Assembly: GCA_900541675.1 (NCBI GenBank)
Contig: UQKU01000009.1
Location: 1 to 64,000 of the forward strand
Length of the DNA: 64,000 nt
Direction: 5' to 3'
From: an uncultured Collinsella sp.
Lineage (GTDB): Bacteria; Actinomycetota; Coriobacteriia; Coriobacteriales; Coriobacteriaceae
Shown here: positions 27,660 through 36,657 of the stretch, piece by piece
Position numbering within the stretch: the first letter of the stretch is position 1
Layout: the number at the start of each line of letters is the position of its first letter
Translations under genes and position numbers: made by a program
Notes under the pieces: generated by a model
Told to the model about the DNA's origin: nothing
The model's database searches: none
What the model saw: only the letters and a program-made list of their open reading frames with translations

Positions 27660-28659
27660 GGATGCTCACCCCCTGCTCACCCAAATGATGACGGATATCG
27701 TCAATATTACCCTCGACGGTCGCGATAAGCTCGTCCAGCGAATCGAACACGCGCGACGGGCGCAGCCAACGTGTAAACGCCAGCGAAACCGAGGCGCCGT
27801 ACAGGTCGCCTGCATACCCGATCAAGTTGGCCTCGAGATGAGCCGAGGCGGCATCGTCGGCATACGTCGGCGGCAGGCCCACGTTGACGGCGGCAGGCCA
27901 TACGGTATCGTCGACCAGCACCAAGCCCTCGTAGACGCCATCGGCAGGCACCTGAATGCCCTCGGGCACCTGAATATTTGCCGTGGGAAAACCCATGTCG
28001 GAGCCCTGGTGACGACCGCCGGCAACAATACCTCGCAGCATATACGGGCGGCCGAGCAGCTCGGCGGCAAGCTCAACATGACCCCGGCGCAGCTCCTGGC
28101 GAATACGGGTGGCGCAGATCGTCTGCCCATCGACGCACAGCAGCTCGTGGCCATAGACGTCAACGCCGCGCTCGGCTCCCCATGCCTGCATCTCGGCAAC
28201 GCCCGAGGCACCGCCGCGGCCCAACCTAAAGTCGCTACCCACGCGAATCGAGCGGATATCGACGACGCGCGACAGCAGCTTAAGAAAGCCTACGTGGTCG
28301 AGTGCCGCCACCGCGGGCGTAAAGGGAACGGCCACGACCGCATCGACCCCGGTGAGAGCCAGGGCATGCAGACGGTCAGCCGTCGTCATCAATTTTTGCG
28401 CGGGCGAAGGGCTCACCACCACGTCCGGGTCGGGATCGAAGGTGACCACGACCGCCTTGCAGCCGTGGTCACGCGCATCGCGAACGACCGTGTCGATCAG
28501 TTCGCGATGCCCCCGATGCACGCCGTCGAACACGCCGATGGCGATCGACGCGGCGCCCAGGCACGCGCAATCATCAAACGCATCGGCGGCAACGATGCAG
28601 GCCTCATCCGACTCGCCCGCAAAAAAAATACGCGAGAGCTCGTGGGAGGCCAGCATCAT
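27652..28659 (-). CDS. ribF: Bifunctional riboflavin kinase / FAD synthetase
   Basis: The 335-residue protein has an N-terminal FAD synthetase domain (IAIGVFDGVHRGH near 39-51, VVVTFDPDPD) and a C-terminal flavokinase domain (GSDMGFPTANI, then GVYEGLV). It makes FMN and FAD. It overlaps truB by 4 bases and dnaG by 8 bases. An N-terminal extension of about 35 residues precedes the synthetase fold and is longer than usual. Confidence 0.95.
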   Translation of the reverse strand: MMLASHELSRIFFAGESDEACIVAADAFDDCACLGAASIAIGVFDGVHRGHRELIDTVVRDARDHGCKAVVVTFDPDPDVVVSPSPAQKLMTTADRLHALALTGVDAVVAVPFTPAVAALDHVGFLKLLSRVVDIRSIRVGSDFRLGRGGASGVAEMQAWGAERGVDVYGHELLCVDGQTICATRIRQELRRGHVELAAELLGRPYMLRGIVAGGRHQGSDMGFPTANIQVPEGIQVPADGVYEGLVLVDDTVWPAAVNVGLPPTYADDAASAHLEANLIGYAGDLYGASVSLAFTRWLRPSRVFDSLDELIATVEGNIDDIRHHLGEQGVSIRD

Positions 28660-29588
28660 CGAACACCGCCGATCGCCTGCGGAAAGACATGCTCCATAAC
28701 AAAGCGGCCGCCCTCGATACGGGCAAGCGCCTTGAGCCCGCCATCGAGCACCAGCGCAAACGGCGCCTTCGACGCATCGAAGCCCACAAGCGCGCGCTCA
28801 ATAGAAATACGACGTCCGCACAGCAGATCGTCGGCAAGGTCACCCGGCAAGTCGACGCGCGTGGCGCCCAGTGCCGCAATGGGATCCAGGGCAAAGCCGG
28901 CAGCGGACTCGGCAGAAAGTTCCTCGACCGCATGGCAGGCACCGATGGAAACAACACCGGAGGCCGTACGGCGCAATGCAGAAATATGCGCCGCGTTGTC
29001 GCAGGCACGACCCAGGTCGCGAGCGAGCGCACGGATATAGGTGCCCTTACTCACCGAAAACGCCACAGTCCAAACGCAAACGTCGCCCTCGCCGCTCACG
29101 GCAATCAGGTCAGCGGAGTACACCTCGACCGGACGCGGGGACAACTCAACGGCGTTGCCCTCGCGCGCAGACTTATAGGCGCGCACGCCGTTGACCGAAA
29201 TGGCCGAAAACGCCGGCGGTACCTGCATCTGCGGGCCCAGCATGGCGGACAGGCGCTCGCGGGCATAGGCCGGATCGCGCAAGTCGGCAGTAATGGGCAC
29301 CGTGCGAACGGCCTCGCCCTCCGCATCATCGGTATTGGTCTCGACGCCAAACGAGATATCGGCGACGTAGCTTTTGGTATCGAGCGTGAGCATGCCCAGC
29401 AGACGCGTGGCCTGGCCCACGCCCACCACCATGACACCCGATGCCATGGGGTCGAGCGTTCCGGCATGGCCGACGCGCCGCTCATGGAGGGCGCGTCGGC
29501 ATTGCGAGACCACGTCGTGGGACGTGCAGCCCACCGGCTTATCGACGGCGAGCAGCATATTAAGTTGAGAAGGTGTACGACGAGCCAT
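28656..29588 (-). CDS. truB: tRNA pseudouridine(55) synthase TruB
   Basis: This 310-residue enzyme has LLAVDKPVGCTSHDVV at the start and GHAGTLDPMASGVM, whose aspartate is catalytic, then SKGTYIRALARDLG. It makes pseudouridine 55 in the T loop of tRNAs. It is translationally coupled to ribF and lies 15 bases downstream of the nrnA stop. Confidence 0.96.
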   Translation of the reverse strand: MARRTPSQLNMLLAVDKPVGCTSHDVVSQCRRALHERRVGHAGTLDPMASGVMVVGVGQATRLLGMLTLDTKSYVADISFGVETNTDDAEGEAVRTVPITADLRDPAYARERLSAMLGPQMQVPPAFSAISVNGVRAYKSAREGNAVELSPRPVEVYSADLIAVSGEGDVCVWTVAFSVSKGTYIRALARDLGRACDNAAHISALRRTASGVVSIGACHAVEELSAESAAGFALDPIAALGATRVDLPGDLADDLLCGRRISIERALVGFDASKAPFALVLDGGLKALARIEGGRFVMEHVFPQAIGGVR

Positions 29589-29603
29589 GTACCATCCAAA
29601 AAG

Positions 29604-30647
29604 TTAGAGCTCGACGGTCACCGAAGCGGGATCCTCCCCTACCAGCTCGGCCAGCATGGGAAGTGCCGCGGTGAGCGTCTCGGAAATCGTTCCGGCGTTG
29701 GTAAAGCCGGCGGCAGCGTGGTGCCCACCTCCGCCAAAGTTGGCCGCAATCTCGGAAACATCAAGATCGCCCTTGGAGCGCAGGTTGCCACGCACCTTGG
29801 TATCGCCCTCGATGCCCTTAAGGAACAGGCAGACCTCGACGCCCATCACAGAGCGCACCACATCGACCAGGCCGTCGCACTCATCCGAGGTGACGCCGCA
29901 TTCCTTGAGGTCACTCTCATACGCGTAGCTATATGCCACGCGCCCGTGCGCGACCGTCTTGATGCGACCCATGACGATGGACTTAAGATGCAAGAACTCG
30001 ACACGCATGCTCTGATAGACCTCGAGCGCGACGCGCGCCGGATCGGCACCGTGCGCCACCAGACGCGAGGCGGCATGAAACGCGGCAGCGTCGGCGTTCT
30101 GATACTGAAAACGACCGGTATCGGTGACCAGGCCGCACAGCAGGCAGGTCGCAATGCTGTCGCTTGCAGTAATGCCGCAATCGGCCAAAAAGCGGTCGAT
30201 AATCATGGCGCAAGCAGCGGCATTGACACACCTAAGGCTGACCTCGGCAAACTCCTCGCGTGCCGGGTGATGGTCAAAGCACGCCACGTGAGCCGAACGA
30301 CGCAGGACCTCGGCGGAATTATTGAGGCGCTCGACGACCGGCACGTCTACTGAAATGAACAGGTCCGGGTTGCCGGTGTAGGCAGATGCCGGCACCAGCA
30401 GATCGGCGCCCTCCATAAAACGGTAGATGCGCGGAACGGGATCGTCGTCTGCCAGCAGCAGGGCGATGTCCTTGTCGGGGAACACCTTCATAAGCGAAAG
30501 GCCCAGGCCCAACACGGAGCCCAAGGCATCGCCGTCGGGAGAGGTGTGACCCGAGATCGCAATGGAGGACGCACCCTCGATGAGCTCGAGGATGCGTCGT
30601 TTAATATCTGCAGACTCGCACGAGGCGAGATCGGCGGAATTAGTCAT
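29604..30647 (-). CDS. nrnA: DHH family phosphoesterase, NrnA type
   Basis: A 347-residue bifunctional oligoribonuclease / pAp phosphatase homologue. It has GHTSPDGDALGS (first metal motif), ISVDVPVVERL, the DHHPA motif near 103 and the C-terminal DHHA1 signature GGGGHHAAAGF. NrnA removes short RNA leftovers and 3'-phosphoadenosine phosphate. Its start overlaps the rbfA end by 8 bases; this rbfA-nrnA-truB-ribF order is usual in Gram-positives. Confidence 0.94.
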   Translation of the reverse strand: MTNSADLASCESADIKRRILELIEGASSIAISGHTSPDGDALGSVLGLGLSLMKVFPDKDIALLLADDDPVPRIYRFMEGADLLVPASAYTGNPDLFISVDVPVVERLNNSAEVLRRSAHVACFDHHPAREEFAEVSLRCVNAAACAMIIDRFLADCGITASDSIATCLLCGLVTDTGRFQYQNADAAAFHAASRLVAHGADPARVALEVYQSMRVEFLHLKSIVMGRIKTVAHGRVAYSYAYESDLKECGVTSDECDGLVDVVRSVMGVEVCLFLKGIEGDTKVRGNLRSKGDLDVSEIAANFGGGGHHAAAGFTNAGTISETLTAALPMLAELVGEDPASVTVEL

Positions 30648-31050
30648 CTAAAGCTGCCTCCTGGGCGGCATCCGCTATGGGGTAGCCGTCCTCGTCCTTT
30701 TCGATCGCAAGCGTGGCCGGAACGTTTTCCAGCGCACGCGTGATGCGCTCGGCCTCATCGGTCGAGCGATCGATGCGAAAATCGAGCTCGGGCGTAACGC
30801 GCCAATCGAGCGAGCGAGCCAACAGGCTGCGAATACGGCCCTTGGCGCTGGCGAGCGCCTCCATGACCTCATCGTAGCGGCTCGCATCGCACGACACGTA
30901 CACGCGCGCGAACGAACGGTCCACCGCGACCTCGACCGCGGTCAGGGTGACCAGGTCGAGACGCGGATCGGAAACCTCAAAGAGCAGGATATAACCGAGC
31001 TTCTCGCGAAGCTGCTCGCCCAAACGGCGGGTTGCCTGCGTTTGCTTCAT
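30640..31050 (-). CDS. rbfA: Ribosome-binding factor A
   Basis: The 136-residue KH-like protein has LGEQLREKLGYILLFEVSDPRL near the N-terminus and ARVYVSCD in the middle, both characteristic of RbfA. It helps mature the 30S subunit and cold adaptation. It follows infB by 11 bases. Confidence 0.94.
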   Translation of the reverse strand: MKQTQATRRLGEQLREKLGYILLFEVSDPRLDLVTLTAVEVAVDRSFARVYVSCDASRYDEVMEALASAKGRIRSLLARSLDWRVTPELDFRIDRSTDEAERITRALENVPATLAIEKDEDGYPIADAAQEAALDD

Positions 31051-31061
31051 AGCGCTACCCC

Positions 31062-33776
31062 CTACTCGGTACGGGCAACCTGGTCGATACGGTAACCCTC
31101 GATCTGGTCGCCGGGCTTGATGTCCTGGAAGTTCTCCAGGCCAATGCCGCCCTCGGAACCGCTCTTGAGGCTCTTGGCCTCGTCCTTGTAGTGGCGCATC
31201 GAGGCGATCTTGCCGTTGAAGACCACGATGCCATCACGCACCAGGCGCACGGAATCGGTCGCGGCGATCTCGCCCTCCTCCACGCGGACACCGGCGGCGA
31301 TACCGACTTTGGGCACCTTGAAGGTGTCCAGGACGGTCGCGGTACCCGTGGAGACCTCGACCTCGGTAGGCTTGAGCATGCCGATGCGGGCAGCGTCGAG
31401 CTCCTCGAGGCACTTGTAGATAACGTCGTAGCAACGAATCTCGACGCCCTCGCGCTCGGCAGCGGAGCGCGCCTTGCCGTCGGGACGCACGCCAAAGCCG
31501 ATGATGATGGCGTTGGAGGCGTCGGCCAGGACGACGTCGGTCTCGTTGATGGCACCGACAGCGGAGTGGATCGTATTGATGCGGACCTCGGACTGATCCA
31601 TCTTGTCGAGCGAGTCCTGAAGGGCCTCGATGGAGCCCTGGACGTCGGCCTTAATGATCAGGTTGAGCTCCTTGACCTCGGCGTCGGCGATGGTCTCGAA
31701 GAGGTTCTCGAGCGTGACGTGCTTCACGCGGCTCTGCTCCTCGATACGGGCCTTGAGCGAACGCTCATCGGCCAGGGCGCGAGCCTCGCGCTCGTCCTCG
31801 AACACGCGGAACTCGTCACCGGCGTTGGGCACGGACTGCAGGCCCAAGATCTCAACGGCGTCGGAGGGGCCGGCCTCGGTGACGGCGTTGCCCTTGGGAT
31901 CGAGCATGGCGCGGACGCGGCCGTAGGTAAGACCGGCGACCAGCGTATCGCCCACGTGCAGAGTACCGCGGGTCACGAGAACCGTGGCAACCGAGCCGCG
32001 GCCCTTGTCGAGCTTGGCCTCGAGAACGTTGCCGGAGGCAAAGGTGTCGGGGTTGGCCTTGAGCTCGAGCACGTCGGCCTGGAGCAGCACGGTCTCGAGC
32101 AGGTCGTCGATACCGATCTTCTGCTTGGCCGAGATGTTGACGAACATGTTCTGTCCGCCCCACTCCTCGGGGATGATGCCGTACTCGGTGAGTTCCTGGC
32201 GCACGCGGTCGGGGTTGGCGCCCGGCTTATCGATCTTGTTGACGGCGACGACGATGGGTACGCCGGCGGCCTTGGCGTGGTTGATCGACTCGATGGTCTG
32301 AGGCATGACGCCGTCGTCGGCAGCCACGATCAGGATGACGATGTCGGTCACCTTGGCGCCGCGGGCACGCATAGCCGTAAAGGTGGCGTGGCCCGGGGTA
32401 TCGATGAAGGTGATCTTGCGGTCGTTGATCATGACCTGCGAAGCACCGATGGCCTGGGTAATGCCGCCCGCCTCGCCGGCAGCGACACCGGTGTGACGGA
32501 TGGCGTCGAGCAGGCTCGTCTTGCCGTGGTCGACGTGACCCATGACGGTGACGACCGGGGCGCGGGGCTTAAGGTCGGCGGGATCGTCGTAGAACGAGAA
32601 GGGGTTCTCCTCCTCGGGGGTGATGATCTTGATCTGACGGCCCAGGTCGTCGGCAACGAGCTCGACGAGGTCGTCGGACATGGACTGCGTCATCGTGAGC
32701 GGCGTGCCCAGCAGGAACAGGCGCTTGATGATGTCGTTGGCCGGAACGTCGAGCGCCTCGGCGAGCTCCTGGACGGTAACGCCCTGGGAGACCTTGATGG
32801 CGTCGAGCTCCTCGGGGTTCACGCCCTGGGCCAGCGCCTCCTCAATCTTGCGCTCCTCCTGAGCCTTAGCAGCCTCGCGCTCGCGCTTCTCCTTGCGCTT
32901 CTTGCGGCGACCGGTGGACTCGCGAGAGGCCTCCTCGACGGCAGCGCGGGCCTCCTCGAGAACCTTCTCGCGGCTGTACTCCTCGGCCTCGCGAGCCATG
33001 CGGCTGTAGTGGTCCTCATCGTTGCCGTGACCGCCCTTGCGCTTCTTGCCCTTGCCCTGCTTATCGGGGTTGGGGAAGTCCATGCCGGCAGCGACGTTGT
33101 TGCTGGCGTTGGTGCGATGGCTGTGCGGACGGCTCTCGGAGGCGTTGCGCTCGGAGTTGTTGTCGGAGGCGTTGCGATCGTTACGACGGCCACCGCGACG
33201 GTCGTTGTTGCCGCTGCGACGGTTGCCGCGCTCGGCGGCGCGCTCTGCTTTGGCCTTCTCCTCGGCGTCCTTCTTCTCCTTGAGCACGGTCTCCTGTGCG
33301 GCGATCTGGTCGAGCAGCGAGCGGAAGCGCGAACCGGAGTCGGAAGCGGGGACGGCGCGGCGCTGGGCCTCGCGGGCAGCCTCCTCCTTCTCGCGGGCAA
33401 GGCGCTCCTGCTCAGCCTTCTTCTTGGCCTCGGCCTCGGCACGGGCGGCCTCCTCGGCAGCCTGGGCGGCGGCGAACTGGCGGCGCTCCTCCTCGCGTGC
33501 CTTCTCGGCGGCGATGCGCTCACGCTCGGCCTCGGCAGCGCGCGCTGCCTCCTCGGCGGCGGCTGCCTCCTCCTCGGCCTGCTTGGCGGCCTCGACTTCC
33601 TTGGCGCGGGCCTCGATCACCGAGGCGAGCTGCTTGCGGACCATGGCGACGTAAGCGTCCTCCAGAGCGGAGGAAGCGGACTTAGCGGGAATCTTCATTT
33701 CGGCGAGATGACCCATCAGTTCCTTGGAGGTCATGCCGAACTCTTTGGCCAGGGTGGACACACGGACTTTTGCCAT
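31062..33776 (-). CDS. infB: Translation initiation factor IF-2
   Basis: The 904-residue factor has a short IF2-N motif ([20 protein letters not shown]), a long charged and Ala/Glu/Lys-rich region (about 60-300) with Asn/Arg-rich stretches, a second IF2-N segment, then the G domain with [14 protein letters not shown] and NKIDKPG, followed by the beta barrels and the fMet-tRNA-binding C2 domain. It places initiator tRNA on the 30S subunit. The highly charged N-terminus produces long open frames on the opposite strand, which are not genes. Confidence 0.97.
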   Translation of the reverse strand: MAKVRVSTLAKEFGMTSKELMGHLAEMKIPAKSASSALEDAYVAMVRKQLASVIEARAKEVEAAKQAEEEAAAAEEAARAAEAERERIAAEKAREEERRQFAAAQAAEEAARAEAEAKKKAEQERLAREKEEAAREAQRRAVPASDSGSRFRSLLDQIAAQETVLKEKKDAEEKAKAERAAERGNRRSGNNDRRGGRRNDRNASDNNSERNASESRPHSHRTNASNNVAAGMDFPNPDKQGKGKKRKGGHGNDEDHYSRMAREAEEYSREKVLEEARAAVEEASRESTGRRKKRKEKREREAAKAQEERKIEEALAQGVNPEELDAIKVSQGVTVQELAEALDVPANDIIKRLFLLGTPLTMTQSMSDDLVELVADDLGRQIKIITPEEENPFSFYDDPADLKPRAPVVTVMGHVDHGKTSLLDAIRHTGVAAGEAGGITQAIGASQVMINDRKITFIDTPGHATFTAMRARGAKVTDIVILIVAADDGVMPQTIESINHAKAAGVPIVVAVNKIDKPGANPDRVRQELTEYGIIPEEWGGQNMFVNISAKQKIGIDDLLETVLLQADVLELKANPDTFASGNVLEAKLDKGRGSVATVLVTRGTLHVGDTLVAGLTYGRVRAMLDPKGNAVTEAGPSDAVEILGLQSVPNAGDEFRVFEDEREARALADERSLKARIEEQSRVKHVTLENLFETIADAEVKELNLIIKADVQGSIEALQDSLDKMDQSEVRINTIHSAVGAINETDVVLADASNAIIIGFGVRPDGKARSAAEREGVEIRCYDVIYKCLEELDAARIGMLKPTEVEVSTGTATVLDTFKVPKVGIAAGVRVEEGEIAATDSVRLVRDGIVVFNGKIASMRHYKDEAKSLKSGSEGGIGLENFQDIKPGDQIEGYRIDQVARTE

Positions 33777-33867
33777 ATGACTTCACCTACCCTTTCTGGC
33801 ACCTTGGGTGCCTAGAGACTGAACGAGCGTGGGAGATGCGCCGGGACCCGCCCGGCGCGACCGCGCG

Positions 33868-35115
33868 CTAGATCAGGTCCTCCGCATCATCGAAGGCGTC
33901 GGTGTCGTGGACACCGCAGAAACGGGAGCCGGGACGGGCCTGGTTGCGGCACTGGATGCCGTCCTCGGACACGTACTCGCAGCGACGGACGTCGTCGTCC
34001 TCCTCGTCACCGATCAAGTCGGCGGCGGGCTCCTCGTGAACGGGGACGTTCTTGAGGATGTCGGCGGCAAGGGTCTCGGACTTGATGTCGATGTGCCAGC
34101 CGGTCAGACGGGCGGCGAGGCGGGCGTTCTGGCCCTCCTTGCCGATGGCGAGCGAAAGCTGGTCGTCGGGCACGATAACGCCGGCGTAGGCCTTCTCCTC
34201 GTCGATGAGGACGCGGGTGACCTTGGCGGGCGACAGGGCGTTGGCGACGTAGACGGCCGGATCGGCATCCCACAGGATGACGTCGACGCGCTCGCCGCGA
34301 AGCTCGCCTACGACGGCACGAACACGGCTGCCCTTGGGACCGACGCAGGCGCCCACGGGATCCAGGCGATCGTCGAGCGAGTGGACGGCGACCTTGGAGC
34401 GCTGGCCGGGCTCGCGGGCGATCGACTTGATCTGGACGGTGCCCTCATAGATCTCGGGCACCTCCTGCTCAAACAGACGACGCATGAGCTCGGGATGGGT
34501 GCGGGAGATGACGATCGGCGGACGGCTGTGCTCGCCGCGAACCGGCTGCAGGTTGGAGTTGGGGTCGCGGACGTCGATGATCACGGCCTTGATGTGCTGG
34601 TTGTGCAGATAGCGCTCGCCCATCGGACGCTCGTTGCGCTCGTTCTCGTAACGACGCTGGTCAAAATGCGGCAGCTCGGCCTCGACGCCATCGCGGATCT
34701 TGACGATCGTGAAGTCGGGCGTGGACTGCAGCACGGTACCGCTGATGAGGTCACCGATACGGCCGGAGAACTCCTCGTAGATCTGCTCGCGGGCGGAGTT
34801 GCGCACGATGGCGTTGATCTCGGCCTTGGCGTGCTGGGCGGCGATGCGGCTCGTGTTCTTGGGGGTGACGTCGATCTCCTCGAACTCGGTGAAGTTGCCC
34901 TCCTCGTCCATGGAATCGTCGATCGGCTCCAGACGGTAGACGTAGATCTTGCCGGTGGTGCGGTCGATGGTCACCTTGGCGCCCCACTCAAGATGCAAGA
35001 TCTCGGCATAGCTCTTGGCGAGCGACTGCTCCAGGCGGTCGATCAGGTAGAGCTGGTCGATGTGCCTCTCCTGGCAAAGCTCCATCAGGGCGGACATCAT
35101 GTCGGATGCTGCCAT
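33868..35115 (-). CDS. nusA: Transcription termination factor NusA with C-terminal Cys/His motif
   Basis: This 415-residue protein has the N-terminal RNA-polymerase-binding domain, an S1 domain ([15 protein letters not shown]), and KH1-KH2 with [18 protein letters not shown] and [18 protein letters not shown]. After KH2 it carries an extra acidic linker and a cluster with cysteines spaced C-x9-C-x10-C-x2-H in the last 40 residues (RCEYVSED to FCGVH), a likely zinc site. YlxR, normally between nusA and infB, is absent. It modulates pausing and intrinsic termination. It begins 1 base after rimP. Confidence 0.96.
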   Translation of the reverse strand: MAASDMMSALMELCQERHIDQLYLIDRLEQSLAKSYAEILHLEWGAKVTIDRTTGKIYVYRLEPIDDSMDEEGNFTEFEEIDVTPKNTSRIAAQHAKAEINAIVRNSAREQIYEEFSGRIGDLISGTVLQSTPDFTIVKIRDGVEAELPHFDQRRYENERNERPMGERYLHNQHIKAVIIDVRDPNSNLQPVRGEHSRPPIVISRTHPELMRRLFEQEVPEIYEGTVQIKSIAREPGQRSKVAVHSLDDRLDPVGACVGPKGSRVRAVVGELRGERVDVILWDADPAVYVANALSPAKVTRVLIDEEKAYAGVIVPDDQLSLAIGKEGQNARLAARLTGWHIDIKSETLAADILKNVPVHEEPAADLIGDEEDDDVRRCEYVSEDGIQCRNQARPGSRFCGVHDTDAFDDAEDLI

Positions 35116-35116
35116 G

Positions 35117-35611
35117 TTAGTTTCCTTCCTTCGCGGGCTTGAAGTCGTAGGTGGGCTTCAACTTACACTTTTTAACATCAGAGAAATCGAGGGTGACGGA
35201 CTCGCCGTCCTCGAGCTCGAGGGTCACGTTCGTCTCGGTCGCGGCGGCAATCTTGCCGGAGTACTTGCGACGGCCCTCGGTGGCGGTGGAGGTGAGCTCG
35301 CAGTCCTCACCCACAAAGCGGGCAAAGTCGCGCGGGCGGCGCAGCGGGCGCGCCATACCCGGGCTCGACACCTCGAGCGTGTAGCTCGAAGAAATAGGGT
35401 CGAGCTCCTCGATCACGTCGCCGACCCACTTGGTATTGGCCGTGACGTCGTTGAGCGACAGGCTCTGACCCTCGGCACCCTCGATACGCACACGCACGCA
35501 GGGGGCCTTGGTGGCGCCCACGAGCTCAACGTCGACAATATCGACATCGTGCCGGGGAGCGACGGCCTCGAGCGCGTCGATGATCGCCTGCTCGGTCTTG
35601 GTCTTGACCAT
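35117..35611 (-). CDS. rimP: Ribosome maturation factor RimP
   Basis: A 164-residue protein with DVDIVDVELVGATKAPCVRV, then YTLEVSSPGMARPL, the RimP core motif. It acts in 30S maturation. The start at 35611 has GGAGGTG 5 bases upstream; the frame is open a further 112 codons but covers the promoter and terminator described separately. It is the first gene of the rimP-nusA-infB operon. Confidence 0.95.
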   Translation of the reverse strand: MVKTKTEQAIIDALEAVAPRHDVDIVDVELVGATKAPCVRVRIEGAEGQSLSLNDVTANTKWVGDVIEELDPISSSYTLEVSSPGMARPLRRPRDFARFVGEDCELTSTATEGRRKYSGKIAAATETNVTLELEDGESVTLDFSDVKKCKLKPTYDFKPAKEGN

Positions 35612-35631
35612 TGCGGCACCTCCATCCATAC

Positions 35632-35661
35632 AAAAAAGAAGCGGGGTCGAAACCCCACTTC
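35632..35661 (-). terminator. Leader terminator (attenuator) of the rimP-nusA operon
   Basis: GAAGTGGGGT pairs with ACCCCGCTTC (one G-T wobble pair, loop TTCG), followed by TTTTTT on the minus strand. It lies only about 28 bases past the -10 element and just before the rimP ribosome binding site, so it can only end newly started leader transcripts. Confidence 0.85.
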
Positions 35662-35689
35662 TTTCAATTACTACTTCATTTGCAAGCAA

Positions 35690-35739
35690 ACTATACCAAT
35701 ACCTGCGAAAACGTGCAAGCATCAAAGAAATTCGCAGGT
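35690..35739 (-). promoter_or_regulatory. Strong promoter of the rimP-nusA operon with overlapping dyad
   Basis: On the minus strand TTGCAC (35713-35718), a 17-base spacer and TATAGT (35690-35695). A 9-bp inverted repeat, ACCTGCGAA at 35701-35709 with TTCGCAGGT at 35731-35739, overlaps the spacer and brackets the -35 element, a plausible operator. Confidence 0.75.
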
Positions 35740-35980
35740 CAGCGCGCCCACAGCTTCTCCACAAGAATAGGGCAATTAGGCGAGGACTCCTGTGCGGTGC
35801 TCCCCAAAAGCCCCAAAACGGGCCATGCGTCCCAGCGCGCCGACCGAATCGGGCCCTATGGGCATTCCATCCCTGGGCGCGCATCGGCCAGACTGCTCGT
35901 AAGGGACATTCTGGAACAGATAAGCCGTATTCACGCATAGACCGCACAACCTTCCGGATCCTCTACGGCAAGGAGACACC
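35740..35980. other. Region without a gene, upstream of both the nusA operon and the lipoprotein
   Basis: Most of this stretch is high-GC sequence with no good frame or RNA fold recognised. CGGCAAGGAG at its right end is the ribosome binding site of the lipoprotein gene. Confidence 0.5.
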
Positions 35981-36553
35981 ATGAAACGCCCAGGCACCCT
36001 CTGCGCGACCGCGCTCGTCGTCGCCGCCTGCTCGTTCGCTCTGGCGGGCTGCAGCAACGTCGATGGTAAAACCGGACCATGCAGGCCGGATCTCGGCAGC
36101 ACCAAAGCCATCGAGAAAACGACGCCTTCGGAGCGTTTCGACAAAATAGACGAAGATATAGTCGACCCCCAGGGCTTAGGTCCCGACCCTCAAGAACAGG
36201 TCCCCATCGACCTTGAGGCAGACGAGAACGTCCATGTTACCTGCGTGGGCAAGGACACGGATGGCTACGGCGACGCCGTGTTGGTCTTTGCGGTGACAAA
36301 CAACACCGATGCCGACATGATGTTTGGCGATGTTGATGCTTATGCCTACGTCAACGGTGTCGTCCGCGACGTGCGCATGCGCCAGCCCGTCGCCGCAGGC
36401 GAAGAAGCGACCGCGATGCTCACCTTTGTAGGCACCTTCGACGATCCGGACTTTGACGTGAACAACGACCTCAACGACATCTACCTCAACATCTGGATGT
36501 TCGAGGAGCAGACGGGCAATGTCTACTTTAGGGACCTGGTACACATTCCGTAG
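35981..36553 (+). CDS. Hypothetical lipoprotein
   Basis: 190 residues with a lipoprotein signal peptide: MKRPG, a hydrophobic core (CATALVVAACSFA) and the lipobox LAGC, cleaved before Cys 23. The mature part has a disordered linker and then a compact beta-rich domain (VTCVGKDTDGYGDAVLVFAV, then EEATAMLTFVGTF), similar in style to DUF4352/FxLYD-type immunoglobulin-like domains. It is anchored outside the membrane; its function is unknown. A clear AAGGAG precedes the ATG. It is a single gene between divergent and convergent neighbours. Confidence 0.85.
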   Translation: MKRPGTLCATALVVAACSFALAGCSNVDGKTGPCRPDLGSTKAIEKTTPSERFDKIDEDIVDPQGLGPDPQEQVPIDLEADENVHVTCVGKDTDGYGDAVLVFAVTNNTDADMMFGDVDAYAYVNGVVRDVRMRQPVAAGEEATAMLTFVGTFDDPDFDVNNDLNDIYLNIWMFEEQTGNVYFRDLVHIP

Positions 36554-36596
36554 AGGGTGGCGCTAAGCGCCAGCCAAACGGGGCACACAGTGCAAA

Positions 36597-36632
36597 ACGA
36601 GGGGCGACCCAGCCGGATCGCCCCTCGTCTTT
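36597..36632. terminator. Bidirectional terminator between the lipoprotein gene and leuS
   Basis: An 11-bp stem ACGAGGGGCGA with TCGCCCCTCGT (36597-36607 with 36618-36628) is followed by CTTTT on the plus strand and by a T-rich run on the minus strand. Confidence 0.9.
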
Positions 36633-36657
36633 TGTGCGTCAACTATGTGCGCGAGGT

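Noticed and set aside
31191..33815. 874-codon open frame opposite infB
   Set aside because: Shadow of the Ala/Glu/Lys-rich IF-2 gene; no family resemblance and no start site.
33777..33867. YlxR gene between nusA and infB
   Set aside because: The 91-base gap is too short and no frame matches.
35612..35947. Long N-terminal extension of RimP
   Set aside because: It would cover a consensus promoter and an intrinsic terminator; the ATG at 35611 has a strong ribosome binding site.
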